Part shown: positions 22,424 to 34,859 of the stretch, in pieces | How positions within the stretch are numbered: the stretch's first letter is position 1 | How the letters are laid out: every line of letters starts with the position of its first letter | NCBI GenBank assembly: GCA_023634235.1 | Contig: JAMKCF010000001.1 | Span: 17,122,258 to 17,186,257 of the forward strand | Reading direction: 5' to 3' | Origin: Pisaster brevispinus | Lineage: Eukaryota; Echinodermata; Asteroidea; Forcipulatida; Asteriidae | DNA: 64,000 bases | Notes under the pieces: model-generated | Database searches by the model: none | What the model was told of the DNA's origin: nothing | Seen by the model: only the letters and a program-made list of their open reading frames with translations | Translations under genes and position numbers: made by a program

Positions 22424-24220
22424 ATTCTGTTGAGAAATTTAAATTTGTTGCATTTAATTGTTTACTAGAGCATGACAGGTTTTTTTACCATGTGTTATAT
22501 GCATATAGTGTGACATGCCCATATTGTATTACATCCCTTGCCATTCACTCTCTTTTAATGTTTGGCTCACATGTTTACAACTCAATTGTAACACTAATTA
22601 TTTCCAGTTATTCATATTTAACTACAAATTGTATTGACAAAGGCAAGGTACAGTGAAAGCCACAGAGTACGTTGGTCTACTTTAGAGCTGGTTAATCAAC
22701 TAACAGAGTTAATATTCTCTCTGCCCCTTGTGCTGTGTTCTAATAAACTATTTTGGGATTTGCAACATGAGAAAACATATTCTTTTCAGAAATGGAATAC
22801 TAAACAGACTACGAAAATCTGAAAGCAAATTTTGAAACGCAAGTTTATTAGTGTTGTTTTTTACAAGTTCATATCAAAGACTAATGTTCTGTTGGTGATT
22901 TGATGGCACTGACGTCTTTGGACCAGTTCTAATTACAATGAAATAAGTACACGTACACAATGTAAATATTCCTTTTAGAAAAATATGTATGTTTGTAGCT
23001 GACATTGTGTTTGGACACATTTGCTCCCCTGTTTTACTGAAAGAAATTGAGGAAATTTCAAATCATTGCATTTCCGTACACTGCAATATATTTTGTACAA
23101 TTCACATTTTCACTTGCTTACTGTTGGAAAGCCATTACTCCCTTGATCTATGATATAAATAAGCATCATGGGAATTTCATGACAATTTACTTAATGCATG
23201 TTCAGAAAACTAAAAAAAGAAAAGAACCCTCAACAAATGCAGAGTTTACTTTTGGATCTTAGAATTAGATGTGTTCTTCTAGGTAGTTTTCCAGTAGACA
23301 GTGGTATAGTACATGTATTTTTGTTCATTTTTGTGTGTTCTTAAAGTGTTATCGTATAGAAGTACTATCTAAAGTGCTTTATTGTGTCTTTCTATTTTTA
23401 TTTAAATTCTAAATACCTCACTATAGTTGCCAAAATGTATTTCTTGTGGATTAGTCAAGGCTTTTTTAAAGAAACTCCCAGAATTTAAACAATGACTAAA
23501 ACTTCAAACATCCTTTTGCGTTGTAGCAAAAACAAAAAAAACATTTGCCAGTGGTTTATCCACCTTGCATAATATTTGTATGTACTTGTACATGTTTACA
23601 AAAGTGTGTGATGCTAATTTATTGTACTACCTGGACAATTTTCAGCTTGCCAAAGATAATAATTGTGTGTTAAAAATCTTGTTCCAAGTGATCGTTTTCA
23701 ACAAAATTGTCATGTTTTGTGCAAAATTTTTCTTGCCATGCAAAATATGGAAGTGGTGTGTGCTTTTCAGTGTGTGATGAAAAATAATTTTTGTGTATAA
23801 CAAAATAGAGAGGTTACAATATATAAATTTTTACTTTTTTATGCTGCATGTTCAAACATAAAATACTCATAATTTGTCAACGTATTTAGTATCAAGTACG
23901 AAAATAATAAAGCATGCATGTACATGTGTATAAACATTAAACTATTGTACTGAAGTATTTCTTTGTTCTGCTGTTATGATATTGTTGTGTAGGCAATATT
24001 TTCACTACTAATAGGCAGTGGGCCCTGTGAATTTATCTTTTCAGTTGATAACCCAGGAAAGGGGTGGAAGTCAGACCACCGTTATAATATTGAAAAAAAT
24101 AAAATTTTATTTCAGTGGCTTTTCACAAGATAGATACCTGCACATTATTTCACAACACTATAAAGAACATCTCAATATTTTTAACAATCTTTTGTAAAAT
24201 GCCCGAGCCTCCATTAAAAT
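22424..24220. other. Intergenic, no gene seen
   Basis: AT-rich. Short ORFs on the plus strand (22634, 23047, 23565) have no family signature, splice context or codon bias. Confidence 0.45.
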
Positions 24221-24307
24221 GGCTAGCCAATCAGAAGAGCCGTACGTCCAGTTAATCCGTGCCGACCAATAACAAGCGCTCTACTATCAATATCAGGATA
24301 GCACAAA
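24220..24307 (+). promoter_or_regulatory. Possible CCAAT-box promoter of the CXC gene
   Basis: AGCCAATCAG at ~24224 and GACCAATAAC at ~24264 are two CCAAT boxes about 40 bp apart, just upstream of the ATG at 24308. The region is locally richer in CG dinucleotides than its surroundings, and I see no TATA box. This is a motif-only prediction. Confidence 0.35.
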
Positions 24308-24689
24308 ATGGCCGACTCTTCTGCGGACGAAGTGTTATCGAGCGACGAAGATTTTTTTCAGAAACGTTGTTATATGTGTACTTTCCCGACCAAAAAATCC
24401 ACTATAGTGAAATGTAACAGCAAGACATGGGCTCGTTTCTTAGAGTGTGTTCTACAGTGGCAGAATTTGGAGGGCGATCAGGCCGAAATCGCGAAAGATT
24501 TCACCCACAAACATGCTGCAGAATTTGAACGACATGGGGACAGCGTTGTATCGACGATGCCAATTCCGAGCGATGCCGGACTTCACCGCGTCTGTTATTT
24601 GAGATTGACAAACAAGCAGCATATTTTGCGAGTAAGCCAACGGATGACAAGGAGAAAAGAAATGCTTGCCAGTAGCTCTGCTAGTACAG
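24308..24689 (+). CDS. CXC/FEN-like gene, exon 1
   Basis: Codons 1-127 plus one base (phase 1), starting MADSSADEVLSSDEDFF with good context (AAAATGGCC). It contains CYMCTFPTKK, a possible zinc-binding CxxC, then a helical charged region. The donor is ACAG|GTATGTGC at 24690. The split codon G|AA joins exactly to the acceptor at 25333, giving STEERLVKKK across the junction, which supports the model. It is the N-terminus of the multi-exon protein described in the following entries. Confidence 0.65.
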
Positions 24690-25333
24690 GTATGTGCAAT
24701 TTTAGTTATGCCCTGTTTTCATGGTTTTACTTTGTGTTTGACTTTGATTTTGAACCAATGTTTTTCAGTTCACGAAAATTTGGATTCAAACATACATGTT
24801 TGTTCAACTTCATGTCATAGAATTTGTAACATTTTTGAAATCGTTTTTAACATTTGGAAACTATCTGGCATATTGTCAAAGTGAAAATTAAAAAAATGAG
24901 GAGTGACTGAAAAAATAAATTATTTGTGTTAAAAATGATGAACTTATTAAAGCCATCTCAATCCAAACCAAAGTCAAAGACCCTCAGCTCTGACTTGGAT
25001 TTAAACCCACCTGAGGTTTTGCTGGTAAGGTTGTACTAAAGTTAAACTGGGTTCGGTGTCACAATCGCAAATATGGCCGCTAAAGTTTCACAATCACAAC
25101 CGTGATTTGTTTGTATTCTCGTTAATTGTGTTTAAAACATGCTTCACTTCTATTTCTAAAGGTCAGTTTTATCGATTTGAATTTAAACTGAGCTAAACAA
25201 CTGAATCTTTTGCTTGGATTTAACTTGCGATAATCTTTTTAAATGCTTTGCAAGCTTAGGGTCGATTTGATATCCTTCCCTGCAACTTATTTGTTTTGTT
25301 TGCTTTCTTTTGTTTTGTTTGTTTGTGTATTAG

Positions 25334-26661
25334 AAGAAAGACTGGTCAAGAAGAAACGTGTTCTACGTTCTAGTATGGAGTTGAAAGGGAAATCTAGATC
25401 TGAGCATGTATTACCAGAAATATGTGTGATATGTCAAAAAGAGCAATATTTTGTAGAGGCTCATACACGCAAGAGGAAAAAAGAAAGGCTTGCCACATGC
25501 TCAACCATTGATGCGAAGCACCTACAGCAAGCAGCAATGGACAGCAACAATACTGCTCTTCTCCTTCAAATTAAGAGCCAAGATTGTGTGGCAATTGAAG
25601 TTAGGTATCATCCACGATGCTATAAAGAATACACCAGGTATTTAACTAAACAGACACCAACCGAGAAAGTAGACCACCGATATTTAGAGGCCTATCTTAC
25701 ATTCTGTGCTAAGGTGAAGTCACTAATCATCGACCAGAAAGAGATTTATAGGCTCACAAGACTTACAAGAATGTTCATTGACCAGATTAAGATCAGCCAT
25801 GGGATAGATGCTTCAACGTACAAGACTGGCAACCTGAAAACTCGCGTACAAAAAACTTTTCCACAGCTCTGTTTTCATTCACCTCTTATGCGATGTCAAG
25901 GAGATCTTGTCTTTGTCAATGACATTGCAACAGAAACGTTGTTAGTAGAAAAGAAAGTCAGCAAAGAGGCCATCCATGATGACACCACCAGTGTTGACAA
26001 CAGTACTACTGATGAGAAAGTCACTGACAATGAAGAACCACTTGCATCAACACTGCCGCCAGATTTCCAAGATAATTCTAACCTGAAAGATGGCTTCATA
26101 CCGGCGTTAATGATAAGAAATGCCATTGCAGCTGTACAGTCCAAAATGCCATGGCCCCCAACATCGGAGCACCTGACCACAAAAACAGCCAAAGAAATGA
26201 CACCTCCTTGCCTATTCAACTTCCTCGCTTGGATTGTTGGGGCTTCTGATGTTCCTGAGACCAATACATTTGTGAAGGTATCAGATGCAATCCACAAGAA
26301 GATCCTTTCCTTAGCTCAGGATATTGTTTATCTGCAGGCAAAAGGAAAGAAACAAACGCCTAAACACCTGTCATTGGCTATGGCAGTCCGTCATTTGACT
26401 GGCTCAGCTCAGATAATCGGTTTGCTGAACGGGTTTGGTTACTGCGTCTCCCACTCGGTCATCTTAAATCTTGACACAGCTATTGCCAAACAGGAACTCA
26501 GCCTTGGGGAAGGGGCTCTACCATCAACAATACTGCCAGGCAAGCACACAACACTAGTCTGGGACAATAATGACTTCGGAGAGGAAACACCATCCGGCCA
26601 TGGAACAACACACAATACAAATGGTATTGTTATCCAAAAACCATCATCATACTACAAAAAA
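25334..26661 (+). pseudogene. CXC/FEN-like gene, exon 2 first part (N-terminal Cys/His region)
   Basis: The exon opens at a TGTATTAG acceptor and reads from EERLVKKKR. CVICQKEQ at the start, with RYHPRCYKEYTRYL about 70 residues later, forms a C-x2-C...H-x3-C arrangement typical of a treble-clef-like zinc site. A charged linker and a helical domain (AVRHLTGSAQIIGLLNGFG, WDNNDFGEETPSG) follow. The frame is lost in the A6 run at 26656-26661; the frame before it stops at 26688. Homologous-looking sequence continues at once in the next frame. This is either a one-base indel (pseudogene) or an assembly error. Confidence 0.6.
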
Positions 26662-27926
26662 TTCTCCATTGAATGTGCCCAAGGCTAAAGAAAAGCGTAC
26701 ACGAGAAAGATCAATGCAACCACCACTACCAAACCTTGTCACCTACTTTGGGGTTAAGAAGTCAGGACCTCCATCATTTGCAGCAACAGGGATATCTTTG
26801 GAGCTGCCAGTGTATCCACCGTTGCTAAGGATCCCCAAGATGAAAGACTTCGCTTATCACCTTACACGATGGATCACAGAAGAACCACTGATACCCTCAT
26901 GGACTGGTTACAACCAACTCCTGTCAAGTGTGGAAGTTCCACCTAAATCTGTAATCGGTTATCTGCCTGTCATTGATGCAAGTCCTACCGAGATGAGCAC
27001 AGTCCTGACAATATTACAAAGAAGTGTTGAGATTGCAGACAAGCTGAATTTAGAAGCACTTGTCATTGTTATGGATCAGGCCATCTACTCCAAAGCCCAG
27101 CTAATTAGATGGAGAAATGCTGTCTTCATGAAGAGACTAGTGATTCGTCTTGGTGCATTCCATACTTTAATGTCTTTTATCGGATGTATAGGCAAGCGCT
27201 TCAGGGATGGGGGTCTTGAAGACATTCTCATAGAATCCGAGGTTGTTGCTACTGGATCAGTGAATGGTGTAATAAGTGGTAAACACTACAATCGATCAGT
27301 TTGTGCCCACAAGCTTATGATGGAAGCAATGCAGGAAATGCGGCTAGATGCTTATCTGCAATCTATAACAGATGAAGAAGCCAAGAGAACGAGGGATTTT
27401 ATCACAACCATGGCCGCAGACTTCCAGACACTGGACTATAATAAACATATGGACAGTGATGAGTTTCATCAGCTGACGTCCTCCTATCAGCAATTTATAG
27501 AAGCCAGAAACAAAAAGGAGACATTTAGATATTGGTCCACATACATCGACATGATTCAAATGCTTCTACTCTTCCTCAGATCCATCAGAGAGGCCAACTG
27601 GAATCTACACCTTGCAAGTGTTAGGGCAATGCTGCCATGGATATTTGCATATGACCATGTCAACTACGCCCGATATCTTCCTGTATATTGGCTTGAAATG
27701 GCCAATGTAGAAACGACCCATCCAGCCATTTATACAAGTTTTATGGAAGGAGACTTCACATCACAAAGAAGCACTCATGCATTTGCTCAGACGGCCTGTG
27801 ACCAGACCATTGAGCAAACCGCCAATCGGGACTCAAAGACTAAAGGGGGAATGGTCGGGATCACCACCAGCAAAGGCTCTGTCAATAGATGGATATGGTC
27901 ACATCATGCGAGAGGAGCCATAACAC
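26656..27926 (+). pseudogene. CXC/FEN-like gene, exon 2 middle part
   Basis: Continues from TTKNSPLNVPKAKEKRTRER in the frame shifted by +1 and stays open for ~420 codons. Notable stretches are YLPVIDASPTEMSTVLTIL, LEALVIVMDQAIYSKAQ, FHTLMSFIGCIGKRFRDGG, and LPWIFAYDHVNYARYLPVYW followed by STHAFAQTACDQTIEQTANR. The last block reads like a nuclease or transposase-type helical core, but I cannot assign a fold. The frame breaks again near 27925; this frame ends at 27934 (TGA) while the next frame takes over with ECEAMANKDEH. No intron fits at this point. Confidence 0.6.
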
Positions 27927-29526
27927 GAGTGTGAGGCTATGGCCAACAAAGACGAGCATTCTTCTTCACATAATGACCTCCTTTCAAGTCAAAAGAAGCG
28001 TGACAAACAAGATGTCAAGAAAATAGTTGCCACCACGAATAACATGGTAAATCCATTCGAGTATGAGAAGGATGAATTAATGCAGATAACATCAGGATTG
28101 GTAGCAATTGTTGATGTGCAGCATGATGTATCTACTGCCTATGATAGGGGAGATGCAGAATTCATCCAACTTTGCAAGACACGACTGCAAACTTATGAAG
28201 TCGACCTATTTTGTCCCATCAAAAAGATGAAGTTGAAGACATTCACCAGCATGGCCAATAGATTGAAGCGGAAAATACGCGGAAAGGAGGTGGTTCTACA
28301 GGCAGATCGTAATCTCCTGGCAAGGCTCGTCGTCATTGGTCGTTATTGCAATATCAACCTACAGGAACTGCTGTCATTTTCTCTTGGACCTCTACCTCTT
28401 TCATTAGCCACTGCGCAGGGATGCCTTGTCAAGACTAATAAGGCTAACCTACTACATGCCCTTGAAAGTCAGCCAGAAGAGAAGCCAATCGTTGACATTC
28501 CAGTTGGTAGTGTTTATATTGTGGACGGGATGGCGTTGATACAACAGGTGAATGTGACTAAGCTTCCAGGTGAACCAACATTCCTCAATCTTGCCCTTAT
28601 CATCCTGAAGCGGATAGTCAACAGAGCAAAGGCAGTACATTCTGGCACAATACATTTTGTGACTGACACCTACCCAAAGGTTTCCATTAAAAATGCAGAG
28701 AGGGCCAAACGAGCTGCAGCTGCAGATGGAGTAGATCGAGTGACGCGCGTTTATTGCCAACAACTCCCTCTTCACCAGTGGAAAAAGTTCCTGTCAAACG
28801 GGGAGAGCAAAGAATCTCTGATAGAGTATTTGTTCGAGACATGGAGCAAGGTTAAGACATCAGAGCTGAAAGGAGTCCAGGTGTTCTTGAGCCACGGTGA
28901 AAAGTGTCACTCTTTTTCACCTAGTGCTGCTGTAGACCAGATAGTTGAAGTGGCTGAAGTTCCATCTCTGCACTCAACACAGGAAGAAGCGGACACCAGG
29001 CTTTTTCGGCATGCAGCTCATGCAGCACTTACAAACATGAATGTTGTCATTGTCAGTCCAGACACGGATGTCTTCATCATTGGTCTCGCTCTACAGCCAG
29101 GAATCAATGCACATCTGTATCTACATACTGGGAGAGGTACCAACCTTAGAACAATAGACTTAAAAGCCATCCATGAGAGTGTAGGAGCAGATGTTAGCAA
29201 TGCCATGATTGGCCTTCATTGCTTTACCGGTTGTGATAGTGTCAGTGCATTGAAAGGAAAAGGCAAGAAAAAAGCATTAACAATGCTGCTCAAAGATAGC
29301 CAGCTTTGCAATCCATTCAAAGACCTTGGCGAGCGGTTTGATGCAGATCCTGACATGATGGCATCACTAGAGAATTTTGTCTGCAAATTGTATGGACAAA
29401 AGAACGCCACTGAAGTAAATGAAGCCCGCTACAACATGTTCCGCCTTTCAAGGAAATCTGAGATTGCCATGCCTCCCAACCATGATTCACTTGAACAACA
29501 CATTAAGAGAGCAAACTACCAAGCAG
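27927..29526 (+). pseudogene. CXC/FEN-like gene, exon 2 last part: FEN1/XPG-like nuclease region
   Basis: The ~530-residue open frame ends at donor GCAG|GTATGTAG (29527). Acidic motifs occur in the order and spacing of the FEN1/XPG/PIN-like nuclease superfamily: VYIVDGMALI (~28510, first Asp), FVTDTYPK (~28655), STQEEADTRLFRHA (~28975, the EAEA/D position), VIVSPDTDVFIIG (~29050, the DxD motif), HCFTGCDSVSA (~29217, the G(S/C)D motif), and GKGKKKALTML, a helix-turn-helix-like GxGxxxA stretch. This is inferred from motif order. If right, the protein could cut structured DNA. The catalytic acids look intact although the gene is frameshifted elsewhere. Confidence 0.6.
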
Positions 29527-30212
29527 GTATGTAGAAGTTCTGGTATTAATCAGATTAATATTGAACAAACACCACCATGGAACAGTGTATTGTGTGGGCT
29601 GCATGAATGACACACAATATCGAGAGCTTGCTGTATCTGAAGTGTTTGTTCAGTTATAAATTATACTGTAATGGATACAGGTTATTTGATTTTTATTACA
29701 TGGAGTATTTCTATAATGATAGAACCTCTTTAATTTAAAATGACCACTTTACCAGAAATATAAAATGGTCGGTTTAAAGCATAGAGGTTCTCTCATTATG
29801 TAAATGTTCCATGTAGTAAAATTCAAGTACCCTATATCCATTACATGCATTTCTAAATTAAAAATCAATTTTTCTTGGTTAACTTTTCAAATGAATTTAA
29901 GATTTATCAAATTCAATGTATGAGTTGTTTACAAACTCCGAAATTAACTCAACATTGAAGTAAAGCAATTTAACACCGTTTAACCCAGACAAATTTAACT
30001 CTAATAAACTTGTGTTATTATAGCACATTATTTCTATTGAAAGTCGTGGCAAAAAAGGAAATAACTTCAGTTTTGAAATCGTCTTTGACTATTGTGTGCT
30101 TCTTTTATTAGATTTAATAATATGCAGACATGGAGTCATGGTAGCTGGTCGAATAACTGGTTACCATATACTACTTGTTTACTAATGATGACTAGTTCTT
30201 TTGAATTTGCAG

Positions 30213-30532
30213 GTATATGGAAGAGAAGCCTTCAGTCCACTCCAGAGATCCCACTACCTTCTTACCATGGATGGAAGATGGACAATGGGAACCTTCTCAT
30301 CAATTGGATGACCCTTCCACCAGCACCAGATAGTGTCATGGAGTTAGCCAACTGTTCTGGGAGTTGCAAGAACAAATGCAGCGACACCAACACGTGTACA
30401 TGTTTGCAGAATAACGTTCCATGTACAGATCTCTGTAAGTGCGCCAGAGAGAACTGTAACAATATAACTGGGCATGCTCACGTCGATGATGAAGATGAAG
30501 ATGATGAGTTATCTGATCCTGAAGAAGATTAG
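30213..30532 (+). CDS. CXC/FEN-like gene, last exon with CXC (tesmin/TSO1-like) cysteine cluster
   Basis: The acceptor TTGAATTTGCAG (30212) joins in phase to the preceding donor (G|GT gives Gly, ...YQAGIWKRS). The exon encodes ~106 residues. CSGSCKNKCSDTNTCTC followed by PCTDLCKCARENCNN has the spacing of one half of a tesmin/TSO1-type CXC (CRC) domain, a zinc-binding DNA-contact motif. The tail is very acidic (DDEDEDDELSDPEED), and the TAG is at 30530-30532. In metazoan genomes proteins of this layout occur in many copies, which suggests an element-derived or amplified family. Confidence 0.65.
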
Positions 30533-32790
30533 AACAATTCTTCCAGTGTCCATGTTCACAGTAGAGAGACCAGGGCAATTTTTTGATAGCCAAGTATTTT
30601 TTTCTTTGAAGCACTTGTATGGTCTTATTTTTCTTGTCCGCAGTATTAATAATTTGTGCAAATTGACTTGAAAAGCTGCCTTTTATAAATATGTGTGTAC
30701 AAAGACATGCATCAATAAGCTACATTGCTGCCTCAAGGAAACAAAATATACAATGTACTTCAGATAAGTTGTGCCAGTTTAGTGACTGTGCATCATTGTG
30801 TCCTTTGTTTGGAAAGTTAAACACGGAGTGGTTGGAATCCTTTTTTGCAGCTTTTGAAATATAGTTTTTTTTAAATTACCTTAGGAAGTACTGAAGTTGT
30901 TCTAATACAAAGAGATAACATTTACATCACTTGCTGATAGATATCCTCTCCACACAGACAAATCATCTACCAGATGAAAGAGGTGAATCAGGAAATGGTG
31001 TCAACAATATCAACTTCTTGCATATTGTGAGGTTGAGGAACGTGCTGCCTTGGATTGGGCGATTTGGGATTTCAAAAGCGTTTGTAATGAAATTAATTGA
31101 AATGAATGTGGTTGGAAAGATGTTTAAAGTAGAATATAATGATCCACACAAAAGAATTTCACTCCACAAAATGACGAACTGTTTTAGCTCACAAAATATA
31201 AGGGAAACCACACAGTGTTATGGCATATTGTTTGGATACTACTTTTGAAACATCTTTCCAGAACATGTACTTTTAAAGATGATCTATTAACACCTGTGTA
31301 CAGTATTGTAGCAACGGCAGGTACCTTTATGTCTAGACACAGTATGTATATGGGGGTCTTAAAAATATATTGAGTGTTTTGAGTGTTATGGTTAAAATTT
31401 TGCATACAATGGCTATCTATGCCTCCAAAGCTCCAAGGTTCACTGATGGAGTTGGACATTTAACCAAAGCACCCCAAGCAGTCAATAATTGCATATGATT
31501 ACACGCCTTACAAAAATTCTACCTTGTGATGTGTTTAGAGCGGGTCTCTTACTTTATTTAAAAGCGTTTATGTATCATATTGTTCAAAAATCATGAACTG
31601 CACGTTCTAAAATAAAACAATTTTTTATAGTTAAAAAAACAATTTTATGGTTTTTTTTTTATTTTACTTTTATTTTTGTGTGTGCAATCTTTCATCAAAA
31701 TCAATAAACATTTCTCTCAGGATGGAATTCCATTGGAATTTGTTATTAGTAACCATAATTTGTTGAATGAATTTAAAACGTACACTTGATGTAAACTGAC
31801 ACTTTAAGGCTGCGGTACTCGCTTATGTGCAATATTTGCAACTGTGAAAAAAAATATGTTGCCGAGAAGGGTATTGGGTCCCATTATATACACTTTTCAC
31901 CCCCACCCCAGATGGTGGTCATTGAACTGAAAAACTAGAGAGATAATAACCTCACGGCCCACTGTCTATAACTCCTGATTTGCAAATATAGATATTTGTC
32001 TTGAAAAGTATCACTATCAATGTTTGGCCCCACACCTAATGTACAGCACCACACAGTGGCTTGAATGAACCACCCCTATTTTCCAAAGTGGAACAGCCCG
32101 CTTTGCCCACACTGGACTTCGGGAGCACTGTTTACACAAGGCCCAAGGCCAAAGATCGAGATATAAGAGTGCACGCACAGCAGTTAACAGAGGAGCGTTT
32201 TCACTATGAAAGGAATTGATATGTTCACTTTTTTATTACAATTATTAAGAAATGTTGTTTTTGTTTACATTTTGAAAAATAATTCATTTTATAGTGATAG
32301 GCCTGTGAGTGCTGAACTCGCTATGTTTGTGCAATTTGTGATGATCGTATAGCTGTCGTTTCTTTTAATAAAGAGTAGTAGTATAGGCCTTCATTTGTTT
32401 TTGTATCATTTTAAATAGTAAGCTTTTTAACTGAAACTGAATAAAACATAGGTCAAGTCCATAGTGGTTTTTAGCACAGTTTTGACAAGTCAGTTGAAAT
32501 GGTTACAAATTGCCTGTTTCTAAGTATAATCTTTGTTGTTCTTTTGGGTATTGTTTGGCAAAGTGATATCATCACTTGCAGGGTAAATGCATGCAGCATG
32601 TTGGTCTGTAATTGGATGTACTATATTTCATTTTATTTGCGAGCAAACATAAACAAAACATTACAAAATTACAAACAATGCAATGGAAGTGCAACCAATT
32701 TCAATTGGAATTACTGTGGCCATAGCGATTGAGTTCTCATAGTTGTTTCATCATAAATATACTTTGTTTTTTTACACACAGTCAATGCAT
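30533..32790. other. Intergenic, no gene seen
   Basis: 3' flank of the CXC gene and spacer before the Helitron. AT-rich, with T/A runs near 31640-31670. The small overlapping ORFs at 30931-31459 are on both strands and lack any family signature. Confidence 0.4.
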
Positions 32791-32798
32791 TAACATTT

Positions 32799-33305
32799 TT
32801 GTGTTTGTTTTGTTGTTATTTTCCAGAACAAGATGCCGAAATACCATGTAGCTTTGAGAGAAGAGGAGGTGGACTGGAAGGATGTTCTCTGACAGATGTG
32901 TTTCTTTCTGGCTTTACCACTTTTTTTTCCACTTGTGTTTGTTCTTCTGTGATCTATTCTTCCTTTTCACAAATGACTCAAGTGTCTATGCTTGAGGACG
33001 TTACTGAGAAACTTGCAGATGTGCAGGCTATCAGTGACAGCCAAAAAAGTTGTAATGATATGATTGATGAACGTTGTAATGGTATAATTGATGAACATTG
33101 TAATGATATGATTCATAAACGTTGTAATGATATGATTGATGAACGTTGTAATGATATGATTGATGAACATTGTAATGATATGATTCATAAACGTTGTAAT
33201 GATATGATTGATGAACGTTGTAATGATATGATTGATGAACGTTGTAATGATATGATTGATAAACATTTTAATGATGATAGAAGTTATATAATGAAAATCA
33301 TATGA
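32799..33305 (+). pseudogene. Helitron N-terminal fragment with tandem CNDMIDER repeats
   Basis: 168-residue open frame. Its second half is an array of 8-residue units (CNDMIDER, CNDMIDEH, CNDMIHKR). Upstream residues (MLEDVTEKLADVQAISDSQ) look like a short coiled coil. It continues in another frame at 33302 (DEKLENQSHENGKMES). Function is unknown. I place it with the Helitron by position and composition only. Confidence 0.35.
33051..33266 (+). repeat. 24-bp coding minisatellite, nine units
   Basis: Nine head-to-tail 24-bp units starting TGTAATGATATGATT, with no spacers. Variants alternate in a partly regular A-B-C pattern (DER, DEH, HKR), so a 72-bp higher-order unit is repeated. All units keep the reading frame. 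Confidence 0.85.
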
Positions 33306-33643
33306 AGTATCAGATTGATGAGAAGCTTGAGAATCAAAGTCACGAAAACGGTAAGATGGAAAGTTATGAGCATGATAAGGTTGAAAACAATGAGAGGCCT
33401 GAGAAGAGTAAGGACAATGTTGAGCTTAAGTGGCAAGGAAAAAGTCTCCAAAAGTGTAGAAGCTATGACAGAAGTGATGAAAAGCAGAGAGAGAGAACAG
33501 TCCATGTAAGATTCACAAAACTGGCCCTTGGAAACATAAGAATCGAAGTAATCAAAATGTGTACCAAATGAAGAGACATGGAGGTCATCGCACTTTTGAG
33601 AATACTGGCAAGCAGCATGTATATAAGAAAAGAATGAGAAAAG

Positions 33644-34243
33644 ATGAATGTGCTGTTTGTAGTACCAGTGAAGCAGAGGTGTCCTCGTTCATTGAAAAGG
33701 AAAGTAATTGAAATATGTACATGTAAGAAGAGCCACAAACGCCAGAAAAACAATAGGAAGATTCAAACAAGTGGATACAGAGTACCGAGCCACACAAGAG
33801 TGACCAAAAAGTCAAAGAAACACATGATGTATAATTATCGCCAAAATGGTAAATCTGTAGAGGTTCGTATGAAAAAGGAGGATATACATACACATGAAGA
33901 ATTGAGGAAAACCATATTTGGTCATACAAGAAGAACTATCAACAAAATCATCAATGCAGATCAAGGTAGGAGAGCAAAGAAAGTCAAAAACATAATGAAA
34001 GGCAAGATAAGGTCAAAAGCTGGTAAGAAGAGAAATACTTGTGAATTTGGAAAACAAAAACTCCAGGAGTTAAAAGTTGTAGACCATGGCAATTCATCTA
34101 TCTGTTGGCTTTGTGATAAAATTGATAAATGTGGCACAAGAAAGATGCAATGTGATAAATGTTTGATTTGTAAGACATTCACTTGGGTTTGCCGTAAATG
34201 TGGACATGGTAATTACAATGACACTTTTGTTTCAGAATTTTAG
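33644..34243 (+). CDS. Basic zinc-ribbon-like protein segment of the Helitron
   Basis: 199 residues, strongly Lys/Arg-rich. The C-terminal ~45 residues carry paired CxxC motifs (ICWLCDKIDKCG, QCDKCLICKTF, WVCRKCGHGNY), which suggests zinc ribbons. A similar CxxC (CAVCST) sits just upstream at ~33655 in another frame, so the ORF was longer. It may bind DNA or RNA. It lies on the same strand as, and directly upstream of, the protease and Rep parts. Confidence 0.4.
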   Translation: MNVLFVVPVKQRCPRSLKRKVIEICTCKKSHKRQKNNRKIQTSGYRVPSHTRVTKKSKKHMMYNYRQNGKSVEVRMKKEDIHTHEELRKTIFGHTRRTINKIINADQGRRAKKVKNIMKGKIRSKAGKKRNTCEFGKQKLQELKVVDHGNSSICWLCDKIDKCGTRKMQCDKCLICKTFTWVCRKCGHGNYNDTFVSEF

Positions 34244-34527
34244 TATATCTACAGATGAGAATTTTTTGACGTGGCACATAATGGAATGGACCAGTGTTTC
34301 ACTGATGGGTTTATGGATCAGATGGATGCAAAGAAGAAAACAAGAATACATAGCTCATCAATGGCAGGACACGGGTATGTTGAACTGAACGGAAGTAAGC
34401 AGTCATTGAGAAAACAAACTGGTGGTTACAACTTAAGAAAAAAACAAATTCAACTTCTTCCGATAAGCTAAGTGTAAGCTGTAAATCAAAATTTAAAGAC
34501 AAAGCACATGACAGAGCACAATCTGAA

Positions 34528-34773
34528 GTGTCGCCAAAAAAGGTTACAAGATCTCAAAATTCTAGATCGTTGCTGTTCATTAATGAGACTGTAAAAGCAA
34601 AAACACAGAGTAGTACCAGGAATGTTCCAAAAACTACACTCAAGAAAGAAGCACCTGAATGTGAATTTGATGTGATTGAAATTGGGCCGAAGAAATCTAA
34701 AAAGCAGATGGAAACAGTGAATCATAGAGAAAGATACAAAAAAAAACCAGAATGTCCTAGACACACACATTGA
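34528..34773 (+). pseudogene. Helitron linker fragment, Lys/Ser-rich
   Basis: 81-residue fragment (SPKKVTRSQNSRSLLF, KKEAPECEFDVIEIG) between the zinc-ribbon part and the protease. Low complexity, probably a disordered linker, and frameshifted on both sides. No function is assigned. Confidence 0.3.
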
Positions 34774-34859
34774 AGAGAAAGGCTGATACAAATACAAACA
34801 ATGAGAGCCACAAAATGACATTCAAAGATGATGTGAGTTGAAACCTGCCAAAATGAAAC

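Noticed and set aside
33051..33266. Regular short repeats that could suggest a CRISPR array
   Set aside because: Units are contiguous without spacers, keep a reading frame and lie in animal DNA. It is a coding minisatellite.
32967..33266. Minus-strand ORF of Ile/Thr/His repeats
   Set aside because: Antisense reading of the 24-bp coding minisatellite.
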